In this document: one piece after another, positions 48,734 to 57,648 of the stretch | Numbering within the stretch: position 1 is the stretch's first letter | Layout: the number at the start of each line of letters is the position of its first letter | Origin: Bacteroidota bacterium | GTDB taxonomy: Bacteria; Bacteroidota; Bacteroidia; Cytophagales; Cyclobacteriaceae | DNA: 64,000 nucleotides | Direction of reading: 5' to 3' | Assembly: GCA_023428695.1 (NCBI GenBank) | Contig: JAEYWY010000002.1 | Coordinates: 186,001 to 250,000 of the forward strand | Position numbers and translations under genes: made by a program | Notes under the pieces: model-generated | Told to the model about the DNA's origin: nothing | Database searches by the model: none | The model's input: the letters and a program-made list of their open reading frames with translations, nothing else

Positions 48734-50572
48734 CTAAGCCGGAGGCGGCAGTTCTCCCTTCAGTACCAGCTGATACGCTTCCGTATAATGTTTGATCAGG
48801 TTTTCCCAATCGAAAATGTTTGAGTTGTTTTCAACATTGTTCCGCTGCATGATCCGTGCACGGCGAGGCTGTTTGATAAACTGATACATCATGCCCGTCA
48901 GCTGATTCGCGGACCAGTCGAAGGTGCGCTTTCCGCGCTCGACGACGTGCAAACCAATGTCGTCGTGGTCGGGAATATTGCGCAGGATATAATCCCCGAA
49001 ACCTGAAAGGTCACTTGTGATCGATGGCAATCCGCTGGCCATACACTCGAGTGGCGTGTAGCCCCAGGGTTCATAATAACTCGGGAAGACTCCGAGGTGG
49101 CATCCCCGCACAAACTGGTGGTAATCCAACCCCAGCAAAGGACTGCTTGAGCTTATGAAATCGGGATGATATACAACCTTGACGGGATCCTCCGGTGCAT
49201 TCTGAAGGTTGCGGGCCGCAAGTAACGACAGGACTTCATCCTGTTCTTCGTTTACGAGCCGGTGCGTCACAACCAGTGGATTCTTTTTGGTTTTCCATGA
49301 TTGAATTGTCCTGCGATAACGCAATTTCCAGTAGTCGTCTACAAACTCATTCAGGTTCGGCAATTTTGTATCCTCTCTGACCGTACTTTCATAAAAGAGT
49401 CGCCGTCCAACCTGCTGCTGAATTGCCTGTGCGGTCTGGCGAATTTCCTGCATCATTGCTTTCGACTGCAATACTTCGCTACGGATGCCATAGAAGTCGC
49501 GCTTTGTCACGATGAAGAGTACAACGGTTATGTCGGTCTTTTCTTTCTTTAGTTTCTGATTAAGCCTGCTCATCGCCTCAATCGTAACGTCAAAACCTTT
49601 GTTCTTGTATTCGTATCGTCCCGATGTAACGAAATACATTGTTTTGTCGAGATCAAATGAATACGACTGAAAGAAGTGTGCCATCACAAATTCGTGAATC
49701 TTCTCTTTGTATTGGACATGCAGATTTTGAAACTCGTGAAGCGCTTCAAATCGTTGGATGTTCAATCCATTAGGCATGATCACTTCCGGCTTGCGCTTGA
49801 GCAGGTGCCGGCATTCACGTGCGGTGACCTCACTAACCGTGCTGATAAGGTCTGCTTTCTGTGCGCACTTGAATTCAATGGTAGCTTCGGTCTCGATACC
49901 AAACTTGCGTGCCTCTTCTTCCCATTTGAAAAAAGGCAGGTGCGCGTAAAATAGTGGTGAATTTATCGCAAGGTGACGACCGAGTTGCGTGGCATGCGTG
50001 GTGAAGATCGTCTTTACCGGCATCTTGTCGCGCTTAATGTCAAGGATCGGAAGCCCGGCCATCCATTCATGAAAGTGCGCAATAATGGACTGGGATTTGC
50101 CAACAATCCTCAGGACTTCATCAATAAATAGTTTGGTGAGAAAATTGAACGCAATGATCTGATCCATTGCGGTGTGTTCGTGGGGAATAGCCACTCCGTG
50201 ATTTTTCCAAAGCAGGTACTTCACCACGTTTAATGCCTGCGCTTCGACCACCGGATTCAAAAGAACGACGCGCGGTCTGCCGGTGATCAGCCATTGCGCA
50301 TAATTCACTTCGTACCCCTTCTTGCGCAGTGTTGCTGCAGCGAGTCCAAACACGTCCTGGGAATCATTAAGAAGTTCGAGCTCTGCATTGATGTTTCGGC
50401 TGAGGTATGGACCGATCATACAATACTGCCCCTGTGCATGTTCAACCATTGCAGGCGCCTTCGAGCGAATCACGGTATAAATTCCTCCAACCTGATTACA
50501 AACTTCCCAGGAAATCTCAAGGAGTAGGGCGGGTGGAAAATCGTTGGTATGATGCGTAGTCTTTTTGGCCAT
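48734..50572 (-). CDS. Eukaryote-type glycogen synthase (GT3 family)
   Basis: 612 residues, clearly nearer to yeast and animal GYS enzymes than to bacterial GlgA. Features: LLLEISWEVCNQVGGIYTVI (substrate loop), HFHEWMAGLP, FTTHATQLGRHLA, SEVTARECRHLLKRKPEVIMPNG, the arginine-rich block DYWKLRYRRTIQSWK, and the GT3 signature PSYYEPWGYTPLECMASGLP. It extends alpha-1,4-glucan from a nucleotide sugar, UDP-glucose in eukaryotes. The C-terminal regulatory tail of eukaryotic enzymes is absent. It is single, with no branching enzyme or phosphorylase near. Confidence 0.92.
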   Translation of the reverse strand: MAKKTTHHTNDFPPALLLEISWEVCNQVGGIYTVIRSKAPAMVEHAQGQYCMIGPYLSRNINAELELLNDSQDVFGLAAATLRKKGYEVNYAQWLITGRPRVVLLNPVVEAQALNVVKYLLWKNHGVAIPHEHTAMDQIIAFNFLTKLFIDEVLRIVGKSQSIIAHFHEWMAGLPILDIKRDKMPVKTIFTTHATQLGRHLAINSPLFYAHLPFFKWEEEARKFGIETEATIEFKCAQKADLISTVSEVTARECRHLLKRKPEVIMPNGLNIQRFEALHEFQNLHVQYKEKIHEFVMAHFFQSYSFDLDKTMYFVTSGRYEYKNKGFDVTIEAMSRLNQKLKKEKTDITVVLFIVTKRDFYGIRSEVLQSKAMMQEIRQTAQAIQQQVGRRLFYESTVREDTKLPNLNEFVDDYWKLRYRRTIQSWKTKKNPLVVTHRLVNEEQDEVLSLLAARNLQNAPEDPVKVVYHPDFISSSSPLLGLDYHQFVRGCHLGVFPSYYEPWGYTPLECMASGLPSITSDLSGFGDYILRNIPDHDDIGLHVVERGKRTFDWSANQLTGMMYQFIKQPRRARIMQRNNVENNSNIFDWENLIKHYTEAYQLVLKGELPPPA

Positions 50573-50747
50573 TCGGGAGTTCTTTCGGATTAAAATTTAT
50601 ACCTAAATTCTGAAATTATGTCCTGGCTCACGTCAAAAAGACCTGAAAATGCGGAACCAACCATTTTTGTAAATGCCAAAGTTGCCGTAATCGCCTTGCC
50701 GGAGCGAGTGGATTGCCTTTTGATAAAACCGGAGTAAAAGACAAGTC

Positions 50748-53366
50748 ATGAATTTTGAGAAGTTCACTATAAAATCGCAGGAGGCCTTGCAGAAATCAGC
50801 GGAGTTGGCGATGAGCAGGCAACAGCAAGCCATCGAACCCGGCCACCTGCTTAAAGCCATACTCGACACCGATGAAAATGTGTCGCAGTATCTCTTCAAG
50901 AAACTGAACGTGAATGGCCACATCCTGGGAACGAAACTCGAAGAGGTCCTGAACAGCTATCCGAAAGTATCAGGCCAGCAACCTTATTTATCTTCGGCGT
51001 CTAACCATGTGCTTCAGCAAGCCGAAAAGGAACTCAGAGAATTTAAGGATGAATTCATCGCGGTTGAGCATTTGTTGTTGGCAATCCTGAGCGTAAAGGA
51101 TAAGGTCTCAACAATCATGAAAGACGCCGGCTTTGAAAGGGCGGCGCTCGTAAAAGCTATACAGGAATTGCGCGGTGGTCGTACCGTTACTGATCAGAAT
51201 GCAGAAGCCAAGTACAAATCCCTTGAACGATACTCGAAGAATCTTAATGATCTCGCCAACAAAGGCAAGATTGATCCTGTTATCGGACGCGACGAAGAAA
51301 TCCGGAGAGTGCTTCAGATCCTTTCGCGTCGTACGAAAAATAACCCTATCCTTCTTGGAGAACCCGGCGTCGGAAAGACGGCGATCGTTGAAGGTATGGC
51401 TCAACGTATTGTCGATGGCGACGTGCCCGAAAATCTGAAGGACAAAATACTTGTATCACTTGACATGGGTTTGCTCGTTGCCGGTGCCAAGTATAAAGGA
51501 GAATTCGAGGAACGGCTGAAGGCGGTTATTAAAGAAGTAACAGACAGCGATGGTCAGATCATTCTGTTCATCGATGAGATACACACATTGATCGGTGCCG
51601 GTGGTGGTGGCGAAGGCGCGATGGATGCAGCCAACCTTTTGAAACCCGCCCTTGCACGGGGTGAACTCCATGCAATAGGCGCGACAACCCTGAAGGAATA
51701 TCAGAAGTACATTGAGAAAGACAAGGCACTTGAAAGAAGGTTCCAGTCTGTCATGGTTGAAGAACCATCGGTCGAAGATTCTATTTCGATCCTTCGCGGG
51801 ATCAAAGATAAATACGAAATACACCACGGCGTACGTATCAAAGACGACGCGGTGATCTCGGCCGTAGAACTTTCCAACAGATACATCAGTGACCGTTTCC
51901 TTCCGGACAAGGCGATCGACCTCATGGATGAGGCTGCTGCCAAGCTCAGGCTTGAGATGGATTCGTTGCCTGAAGAGTTGGATGAACTGAACAGGAAGAT
52001 CATGCAGCTTGAAATTGAGCGCGAGGCAATCCGTCGGGAGAAAGACAAGGACAAAGAAGCGGTGCTTTCCCGAGAAATTGCTGAGTTGTCCGAGGAACGT
52101 AGTTCGCTAAAAGCAAAATGGGATTCGGAAAAAGAAATTGTTCATGGTATCCAACGCGAGAAGGAGAATATCGACAGGTTGAAATTCGAAGCTGAACAAG
52201 CTGAGAAGAACGGCGACTATGGCCGCGTAGCCGAAATTCGTTACGGAAAACTTACAGAAGCGGAGAAGAAGCTCAATGAGTTTCAGCGCCAGATGAAGGA
52301 TATGCAATCCGAAAAGTCACTGCTCAAAGAAGAGGTGGATAGTGAAGATATCGCCGAAGTTGTGGCCAAGTGGACCGGCATACCGGTAAGCAGGATGCTC
52401 CAGAGCGAACGCGAAAAGTTGTTGAATCTGGAAGAAGAGTTGGGCAAACGTGTTGCCGGTCAGGAGGAGGCGATCAAAGCATTGAGTGATGCTGTTAGAA
52501 GAAGTCGCGCCGGATTACAGGATCCGAAGCGACCCATCGGTTCCTTCATTTTCATGGGCACTACGGGAGTGGGTAAAACGGAATTATCGAAGGCGCTTGC
52601 CGAGTATTTGTTCAATGATGAAAATGCGATGGTTCGCATCGATATGAGTGAATACCAGGAAAGGCATAGTGTGAGCCGACTGATCGGTGCACCTCCGGGT
52701 TACGTGGGCTATGATGAAGGCGGGCAGCTTACTGAGTCGGTGCGCCGTCGGCCTTACTCGGTTGTGTTGCTCGACGAAATCGAAAAAGCACACCCGGATG
52801 TGTTCAACATCCTCCTTCAGGTTCTTGATGATGGCCGGCTGACCGACAACAAAGGTCGTGTGGCAAACTTCAAGAATACGATCATCATCATGACTACAAA
52901 CATTGGATCGCACCTGATACAGGAGCGTTTTGGAAACATCACTGAGGAAAACTATTTCGATGTGCTTGAAGAAACGAAAGATGAAGTGCTGGATCTGCTG
53001 AAGAAGTCGGTACGGCCTGAGTTCGTAAACCGGATCGATGAAATCGTGATGTTCCGGCCATTGAGTCGGGGCGATGTTCGTAAGATCGTTGACATTCAGG
53101 TTAACCTGGTTCGCAAACGTCTCGAGGACGCAGGCATACGGCTTGACATCTCATCGGCAGCGCGCGAAAGGTTGGCGAAGTTGGGCTATGACCCACAGTT
53201 TGGTGCACGGCCACTGAAGCGCGTGCTGCAGCGTGAAATTCTGAACGAACTCAGCAAGCAGATACTCGCAGGCAAGATCACGAAGGAGTCTGTGATTTTC
53301 GTTGACCTCAAAAACGACGTTGATTTCGATTTTGAGAATGTGGAAAGCGCCGAAGTAGTCGGCTAG
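50748..53366 (+). CDS. clpB: ATP-dependent disaggregase ClpB
   Basis: 872 residues. An N-terminal Clp_N repeat domain (MNFEKFTIKSQEALQKSAEL) is followed by AAA-1 with Walker A GEPGVGKTAIVEG and Walker B ILFIDEIHTLIGAG. The coiled-coil M domain (about 410-530, EELDELNRKIMQLEIEREA) distinguishes ClpB from ClpA and ClpC. AAA-2 has GTTGVGKTELSKALAEYLF, VVLLDEIEKAHPDVFN and sensor-2 FGARPLKRVLQREI. With DnaK it resolubilises aggregated protein after heat stress. No CIRCE element or other heat-shock operator is visible upstream. A terminator lies 113 bases downstream. Confidence 0.97.
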   Translation: MNFEKFTIKSQEALQKSAELAMSRQQQAIEPGHLLKAILDTDENVSQYLFKKLNVNGHILGTKLEEVLNSYPKVSGQQPYLSSASNHVLQQAEKELREFKDEFIAVEHLLLAILSVKDKVSTIMKDAGFERAALVKAIQELRGGRTVTDQNAEAKYKSLERYSKNLNDLANKGKIDPVIGRDEEIRRVLQILSRRTKNNPILLGEPGVGKTAIVEGMAQRIVDGDVPENLKDKILVSLDMGLLVAGAKYKGEFEERLKAVIKEVTDSDGQIILFIDEIHTLIGAGGGGEGAMDAANLLKPALARGELHAIGATTLKEYQKYIEKDKALERRFQSVMVEEPSVEDSISILRGIKDKYEIHHGVRIKDDAVISAVELSNRYISDRFLPDKAIDLMDEAAAKLRLEMDSLPEELDELNRKIMQLEIEREAIRREKDKDKEAVLSREIAELSEERSSLKAKWDSEKEIVHGIQREKENIDRLKFEAEQAEKNGDYGRVAEIRYGKLTEAEKKLNEFQRQMKDMQSEKSLLKEEVDSEDIAEVVAKWTGIPVSRMLQSEREKLLNLEEELGKRVAGQEEAIKALSDAVRRSRAGLQDPKRPIGSFIFMGTTGVGKTELSKALAEYLFNDENAMVRIDMSEYQERHSVSRLIGAPPGYVGYDEGGQLTESVRRRPYSVVLLDEIEKAHPDVFNILLQVLDDGRLTDNKGRVANFKNTIIIMTTNIGSHLIQERFGNITEENYFDVLEETKDEVLDLLKKSVRPEFVNRIDEIVMFRPLSRGDVRKIVDIQVNLVRKRLEDAGIRLDISSAARERLAKLGYDPQFGARPLKRVLQREILNELSKQILAGKITKESVIFVDLKNDVDFDFENVESAEVVG

Positions 53367-53377
53367 AAAAAATAAGT

Positions 53378-53455
53378 TTAAACAAAGAACTAAACAGCGA
53401 CCCTCGCTGTTAGTTGGTTAGGTTTAAGGATTGGTGCCCCTGGTGGTTCGGGGGC
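53378..53455 (+). ncRNA. Structured region after clpB, possible small RNA or folded 3' UTR
   Basis: Two hairpins precede the terminator. The first is two-tiered: TTAAAC/GTTTAA (53378-53383 with 53422-53427) outside an AACTA(A)ACAGCGA / TCGCTGTTAGTT stem (53388-53415) with loop CCC. The second is GCCCC/GGGGC (53436-53440 with 53451-53455). The sequence is G/U-rich and encodes no clear peptide. Whether it is an independent RNA is unknown. Confidence 0.3.
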
Positions 53456-53478
53456 CGTTGGTTGAGGGGTTTGGTTTC

Positions 53479-53512
53479 AGCCCTCCCGGGAATTCGGGAG
53501 GGCTTTCTTTTT
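53479..53512 (+). terminator. Rho-independent terminator downstream of clpB
   Basis: Perfect ten-pair stem AGCCCTCCCG / CGGGAGGGCT with loop GGAATT, followed by TTCTTTTT. Confidence 0.88.
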
Positions 53513-53642
53513 GCCAGTCAATTTCGTGTAGCCGCCGTTCTACAAATTCCTGACTTTTCGGTGACGGAGGCATTCGCCAGTCTCATTGGTACCAGATTTT
53601 GGATCGTCCGGGAAACAAATTGTTTAACTAAAACCAAAAGTT

Positions 53643-53810
53643 ATGTTACGCTGGTCGGTCATATTTTTCATAATCGCCATTGTGGCGGCGATCTTCGGGT
53701 TCGGTGGTATCGCTGAGGGAGCAGCAGAAATTGCCAAGGTTCTCTTTTTTATATTTCTCGCCCTCTTCGTGATTACGATCCTGTTCGGAGCAAGTATTTT
53801 CAAACGTTAA
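53643..53810 (+). CDS. DUF1328-family small membrane protein
   Basis: 55 residues, starting MLRWSVIFFIIAIVAAIFGF. Two membrane helices are separated by a short loop GGIAEGAAEIAKVLFF, the pattern of the YtjA/DUF1328 family, which is nearly universal in size (50-60 residues) and has no assigned function. The gene lies alone between the clpB terminator and a convergent hairpin. Confidence 0.88.
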   Translation: MLRWSVIFFIIAIVAAIFGFGGIAEGAAEIAKVLFFIFLALFVITILFGASIFKR

Positions 53811-53834
53811 ATGGAGTCCTTCGGGATTCCATTT
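53809..53834. terminator. Hairpin between the DUF1328 and DUF3999 genes, likely bidirectional terminator
   Basis: AAATGGAGTCC, UUCG tetraloop, GGATTCCATTT: eleven pairs with one G-U. It overlaps the DUF1328 stop and lies just before the convergent DUF3999 stop. U tracts are short on both sides. Confidence 0.55.
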
Positions 53835-53838
53835 GGCG

Positions 53839-55059
53839 TTATTTGGAAGACATGCCGCCGTCTTTCACCATGCGATAAGAAAAATATCCAAGGACGAGAA
53901 TGATGGCAACGATGGCGATCCACATGAACTCACGTGTGAAGAACGTTGTATCCGGTTCAATTTCCTGACCGGCCAGGGTTACTGTGCCCGGCTTGATTAC
54001 GGCGACTATTTCGCGAACCTCATCACGGTATTGCTGCAAGTCGTAGTGCGGTTGAGCCATAGTTTCCGGACCGATTTGTAATTCGTACCGATCCCCGCTG
54101 CGAAGGTGGGCTACCGCAAAACGCCTCAGTTGCTGTACGCGTATCGAATCAACACGCAGCGGCGGATTGTCTCCGTTTTCGATAGTTAACTGTAGTTCGG
54201 CGGTTTTCAGACCTTCCGTGTCGACGATTACGGGTTCACGATGTGTGATCCTGAATCGCGAAATAAACGAAGGAACGGTTTTCTTTCTGTCAGCCTGCAG
54301 CTGCAAACTCTGAAGCGCTGCTTCGCGATCGAAAACAGGGAGCCCGCTTGCGTTCACGATAATACGGTCCACCCATTGCAGTGTGTCGAATGAAATCCTG
54401 ACTATTGTTCTCGGATAAGACGCATCCTGATTGATTGAAACCTTTGCATCCTCAAGAGGCGTGTACACTCCATCACGAACAACGTGTCTGTAGTATCCCG
54501 CGTCGACAATATTCAACGGCGCACTCACGGAATCGGAAATCCTCAGTTTGTAATACCGATAATCGCTTAGCGGAAAATCAACCACTCTGACTTCAGACGT
54601 TTCCGAGGTGTTACTAATTGACGTGAATACAATCGTTTCCTTTAGAATAAACCAGTTATTACCATCGTCGCTGCCCGACAGCGATGCTTGTTTACGAACA
54701 TCTGCATTTCTGATTTTCAGATGCAAATTTGTTATCGATGCACCGCTGGTATTCTCCAAAACGAGTTCGGTACAACAACCCGCCCTTGTTTCGTTCTTAC
54801 GAATCTCATATGGAATGAACTCACGGTATGAATATTCGTGATTCGATTCAATGAAGTAAGGAACAAAACTTCCATCCGGGCCGGCAATTCTCAGGTTCGC
54901 GAACGCACCGGTGAGCATAGCTGCGATTTCGGGACTAATCTCGATTTGATAGTATCCGTCTTTGGAAACGGGTGGAATTTCAACCTTGCCGGTGATGTTC
55001 TGCGCGTGTCCTGAGACTGTGACAACGGTACAGATAATAGCTATAAGCAAACGCATCAT
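53839..55059 (-). CDS. DUF3999 family exported protein
   Basis: 406 residues with a signal peptide (MMRLLIAIICTVVTVSGHAQ) and a C-terminal membrane helix (FMWIAIVAIILVLGYFSYRM). The body is beta-rich (KVEIPPVSKDGYYQIEIS, LRIAGPDGSFVPYFIE), resembling a carbohydrate-binding-type sandwich. The family has no known activity, but it is nearly always adjacent to a DUF2339 protein, as here, where the start codon overlaps the DUF2339 stop by four bases. The two probably form one membrane complex. Confidence 0.85.
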   Translation of the reverse strand: MMRLLIAIICTVVTVSGHAQNITGKVEIPPVSKDGYYQIEISPEIAAMLTGAFANLRIAGPDGSFVPYFIESNHEYSYREFIPYEIRKNETRAGCCTELVLENTSGASITNLHLKIRNADVRKQASLSGSDDGNNWFILKETIVFTSISNTSETSEVRVVDFPLSDYRYYKLRISDSVSAPLNIVDAGYYRHVVRDGVYTPLEDAKVSINQDASYPRTIVRISFDTLQWVDRIIVNASGLPVFDREAALQSLQLQADRKKTVPSFISRFRITHREPVIVDTEGLKTAELQLTIENGDNPPLRVDSIRVQQLRRFAVAHLRSGDRYELQIGPETMAQPHYDLQQYRDEVREIVAVIKPGTVTLAGQEIEPDTTFFTREFMWIAIVAIILVLGYFSYRMVKDGGMSSK

Positions 55060-57482
55060 ATTTCTTCTTTCTTTTCAGCGACTTCAGATTCGTCCTGCCA
55101 TAACTTTTTCAATCGCTGATACATAAACGAAACAATCAGTAAAAGTGCACCCAGGGATGTGAACGCCGCAATCTTTCCTCCGTCGGAGATACCGCGTATA
55201 TCAACCAGGAACAACTTCAGCAGTGTTATTGAAAGCAATGTCAGCGAAATGATACGAAGGTGCTTCCGCTTGGTACGAAGCCCCACTGCAATCAATATGA
55301 ATGCCGATACTCCCCAAAGGATTGGATAACCAATCTTGCTGTTTTGGGCAAGTACGTAGTATTGAGTTTCCACAGATGTGCCCGTTGCTAACAATACGGT
55401 ATGATCAAGTTCGGCACTTGCCATGAACACGAAAAAGAAAACGAAGAACCATGCGTAAAGATTGTAAGTCTTTGCATTGAACTTTTCCCATGTTCGTATC
55501 CGCACCAGACTCCATGCGGCAACAATGAGAAGCAGAATGACCAGTACGTAGTGAAACACAAACCCTGTAGCGGATACCTCTCCCGAAATGTAGAAATAAC
55601 GCGTGTCGAGAACGGCAGGGTGATACACAAAGAAATAGCTGAGAATCGCAAGTACGCCAAGAACCGGGAAACCTTGTTTTATACTATCCTGAATTCTCAG
55701 GAAACGTTGTGAAAGTATAAGTAACAGAATAAACAACATGTTGTACGCACCTATGATGACCGTTCTTCCGGCATAATCCTCCAGGTTGCGATCCAGATGA
55801 TAGCGTAGTTCAAGGAGATTGCCGATATAAAGAATGCCGACGATTACAAGAGTAAGCCCAGGCCGCGCTAATTCGACGAGCTGCGAGCCGGCAGGTTCAT
55901 AATTCATTCTGTAAAGTACAAGCGCAGTGGAAATCACGGCAGCTACAGTTGTAATGTAGCCTTTGTTTAGAATTACAAGCATCTCATCCGGCCTGACGCC
56001 ATAGATATTCAGCCAATCCATCATCAGGCTTATCCACATAAGAACCATGACCGCGCCTGATGCATACTTCATCAAGATAATTCCGGATCGCTGCGAAAGC
56101 CACAGGAGTATTACAGTTTCCGCTGCCCAGAAAAGTGTGATGTAATTTCCTTCGAGCTGAATCGGCGCCGCCAGACTTATAAAAGTAAGAACCAGTCCGA
56201 TGAGCAGAAACACCAGGTTTCGGTCGACAGAATTATTTCTGAATAACGCGTAGGCGAATACAAAATTGAAGACTGCGACTAACGCTGTAAAGAGTCCTTT
56301 GAATTCAGTTGACCCGGGATAATCAAGAATGACCATCCCCGCCGCGAAATACAAAAACGTGTTGCTGAGAAGAAGTGTGAATTCAATTGCCTTGAATGGT
56401 CGTTTTAGTTTCAGATTGTTGACAATATTCATGGCAAAGAAGAGCAGATAAAATACCGTTGCGAAAATCAACGCTCCGACACGAACGTTTGCATCCTCAA
56501 GATTCGCAGACACACCAAGCCACGAACCGAAAAGCAACACGGTAGATACATACGACACGATATTTACCAGATTCCATTTCTTGAAATATGCAAGCACGAG
56601 CATGCCGATATTGAGCAGCGTGATGTACGTGAACAAAACGATGTAATTGCCTTCTCCTGTGCTCACCATCAATGGAGATCCAAATCCGCCGAGGATCGCG
56701 AGGACTGCGAGTTCGACACGGTTGTACATAATCGAAAGGAAGACAGTGAACGCAGTGATCACGACCATTATTCCGAACGCGACGGATTGGGGAAGGATTC
56801 CGTATTCATGAAAGGCAATGGCAATAGTAATGTAGAACACGGCGATACCACCACCGACAAGCACCGAGCTGAACGCGGTGAACTTTTGCCGCAGGCGGTG
56901 TGCTACGCCAATGAGAATTGCACCGCAAAGGATTCCAATGAAAACGCGTCCGTATACGCCGATCCATTGCTGGTCTATCGCAAACTTCACAAAGAAGCCA
57001 ATTCCTAAAACAAGAATCGCGATTCCTATTTTGTTCGCCAGATTTTCTCCGATGAATTTCTCAAGGTCGGGATTGCGTTCGAAGAATCCGGGCTTGCGGG
57101 GTTTCTCCGGCTGTGGATGCAACGGTTTGGCTATTGGTGGAGTGATCGTTTCGCCAACAATGACTTCCTTTTTCTCCGGTGCTTTCGGCTCCGGCTTCTT
57201 CGGCTCGGGCACCTTGGGTTCCGGTGCAGGCGTTGGCGATTTCGCCGGCGTGATTACCGGCTCAGGCTGACTCTCCTTCTCGCTCTTCTCAGAAACAGGT
57301 GGCACCGGTGCCTTTTGGCTCCTGGTCACATCCTGTTGAAAATCGCGAATGCGGATCAGCAGATTCGCCATCTGGTCCAGGCGGTCGTTTAAGTACTTCG
57401 TTTTCTCATTCAGAGCGGACTTCAACAAGAACGTCTGCACGAGAATGACCAGCACCATCAGGAAAATGATTGATTCAAACAT
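55056..57482 (-). CDS. DUF2339 family polytopic membrane protein
   Basis: 808 residues. An N-terminal helix (SIIFLMVLVILVQTFLL), a coiled region and a Pro/Glu/Lys-rich linker of about 80 residues (PTPAPEPKVPEPKKPEPKAP) precede the conserved block ERNPDLEKFIGENLANKIGIAILVLGIGFFVKFA. More than twenty membrane segments follow, ending in LLLIVSFMYQRLKKLWQDES. The function of the family is not established. It is cotranscribed with the DUF3999 gene. A TATCTTTA box at 57510-57503 on the minus strand is a weak promoter candidate. Confidence 0.88.
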   Translation of the reverse strand: MFESIIFLMVLVILVQTFLLKSALNEKTKYLNDRLDQMANLLIRIRDFQQDVTRSQKAPVPPVSEKSEKESQPEPVITPAKSPTPAPEPKVPEPKKPEPKAPEKKEVIVGETITPPIAKPLHPQPEKPRKPGFFERNPDLEKFIGENLANKIGIAILVLGIGFFVKFAIDQQWIGVYGRVFIGILCGAILIGVAHRLRQKFTAFSSVLVGGGIAVFYITIAIAFHEYGILPQSVAFGIMVVITAFTVFLSIMYNRVELAVLAILGGFGSPLMVSTGEGNYIVLFTYITLLNIGMLVLAYFKKWNLVNIVSYVSTVLLFGSWLGVSANLEDANVRVGALIFATVFYLLFFAMNIVNNLKLKRPFKAIEFTLLLSNTFLYFAAGMVILDYPGSTEFKGLFTALVAVFNFVFAYALFRNNSVDRNLVFLLIGLVLTFISLAAPIQLEGNYITLFWAAETVILLWLSQRSGIILMKYASGAVMVLMWISLMMDWLNIYGVRPDEMLVILNKGYITTVAAVISTALVLYRMNYEPAGSQLVELARPGLTLVIVGILYIGNLLELRYHLDRNLEDYAGRTVIIGAYNMLFILLLILSQRFLRIQDSIKQGFPVLGVLAILSYFFVYHPAVLDTRYFYISGEVSATGFVFHYVLVILLLIVAAWSLVRIRTWEKFNAKTYNLYAWFFVFFFVFMASAELDHTVLLATGTSVETQYYVLAQNSKIGYPILWGVSAFILIAVGLRTKRKHLRIISLTLLSITLLKLFLVDIRGISDGGKIAAFTSLGALLLIVSFMYQRLKKLWQDESEVAEKKEEI

Positions 57483-57533
57483 ATAACCGCTCGTTTAACT
57501 CCTAAAGATACTCGTCTGGCCGAATGAATTTCC

Positions 57534-57545
57534 GTGGACGTCCAC
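57534..57545. repeat. Perfect 12-base palindrome in the DUF2339/blaI-type intergenic region
   Basis: GTGGACGTCCAC lies upstream of the weak DUF2339 promoter and 31 bases from the first BlaI-type operator. It may be a separate operator. Confidence 0.4.
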
Positions 57546-57576
57546 AAAACCACCATTTAAACATTACCGAAACTGA

Positions 57577-57594
57577 TTACGAAATTTTTCGTAA
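57577..57594. promoter_or_regulatory. Operator O1 for the BlaI-type repressor
   Basis: Inverted repeat TTACGAA, ATTT, TTCGTAA. It shares the core TACGAA-N4-TTCGTA with O2 and lies six bases upstream of the -33 element. Confidence 0.72.
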
Positions 57595-57600
57595 GAAGAC

Positions 57601-57631
57601 TTGACTATCCCATTTTTCACAGATATGTTTG
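57601..57631 (+). promoter_or_regulatory. Promoter of the BlaI/BlaR1-type operon
   Basis: TTG (57601-57603), 20 bases, TATGTTTG (57624-57631), an exact Bacteroidota promoter. It is framed by the two operators. Confidence 0.72.
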
Positions 57632-57647
57632 TACGAACATTTTCGTA
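57632..57647. promoter_or_regulatory. Operator O2 for the BlaI-type repressor
   Basis: Inverted repeat TACGAA, CATT, TTCGTA. It starts on the base after the -7 element and ends one base before the ATG, so binding would cover the transcription start. Centres of O1 and O2 are 54 bases apart. Confidence 0.75.
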
Positions 57648-57648
57648 T

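Noticed and set aside
53399..53471. tRNA-like stretch after clpB (AGTTGGTTAG D-loop-like motif, GGTTCG, and partly complementary ends GACCCTC/GAGGGGT)
   Set aside because: No D stem, no five-pair anticodon stem with a seven-base loop and no proper T arm can be formed; the motif similarity is coincidental in a G/U-rich region.
57601..57648. TTG start adding 16 residues to the BlaI-type repressor
   Set aside because: This stretch contains the -33/-7 promoter and operator O2, so it cannot be translated from its own transcript.
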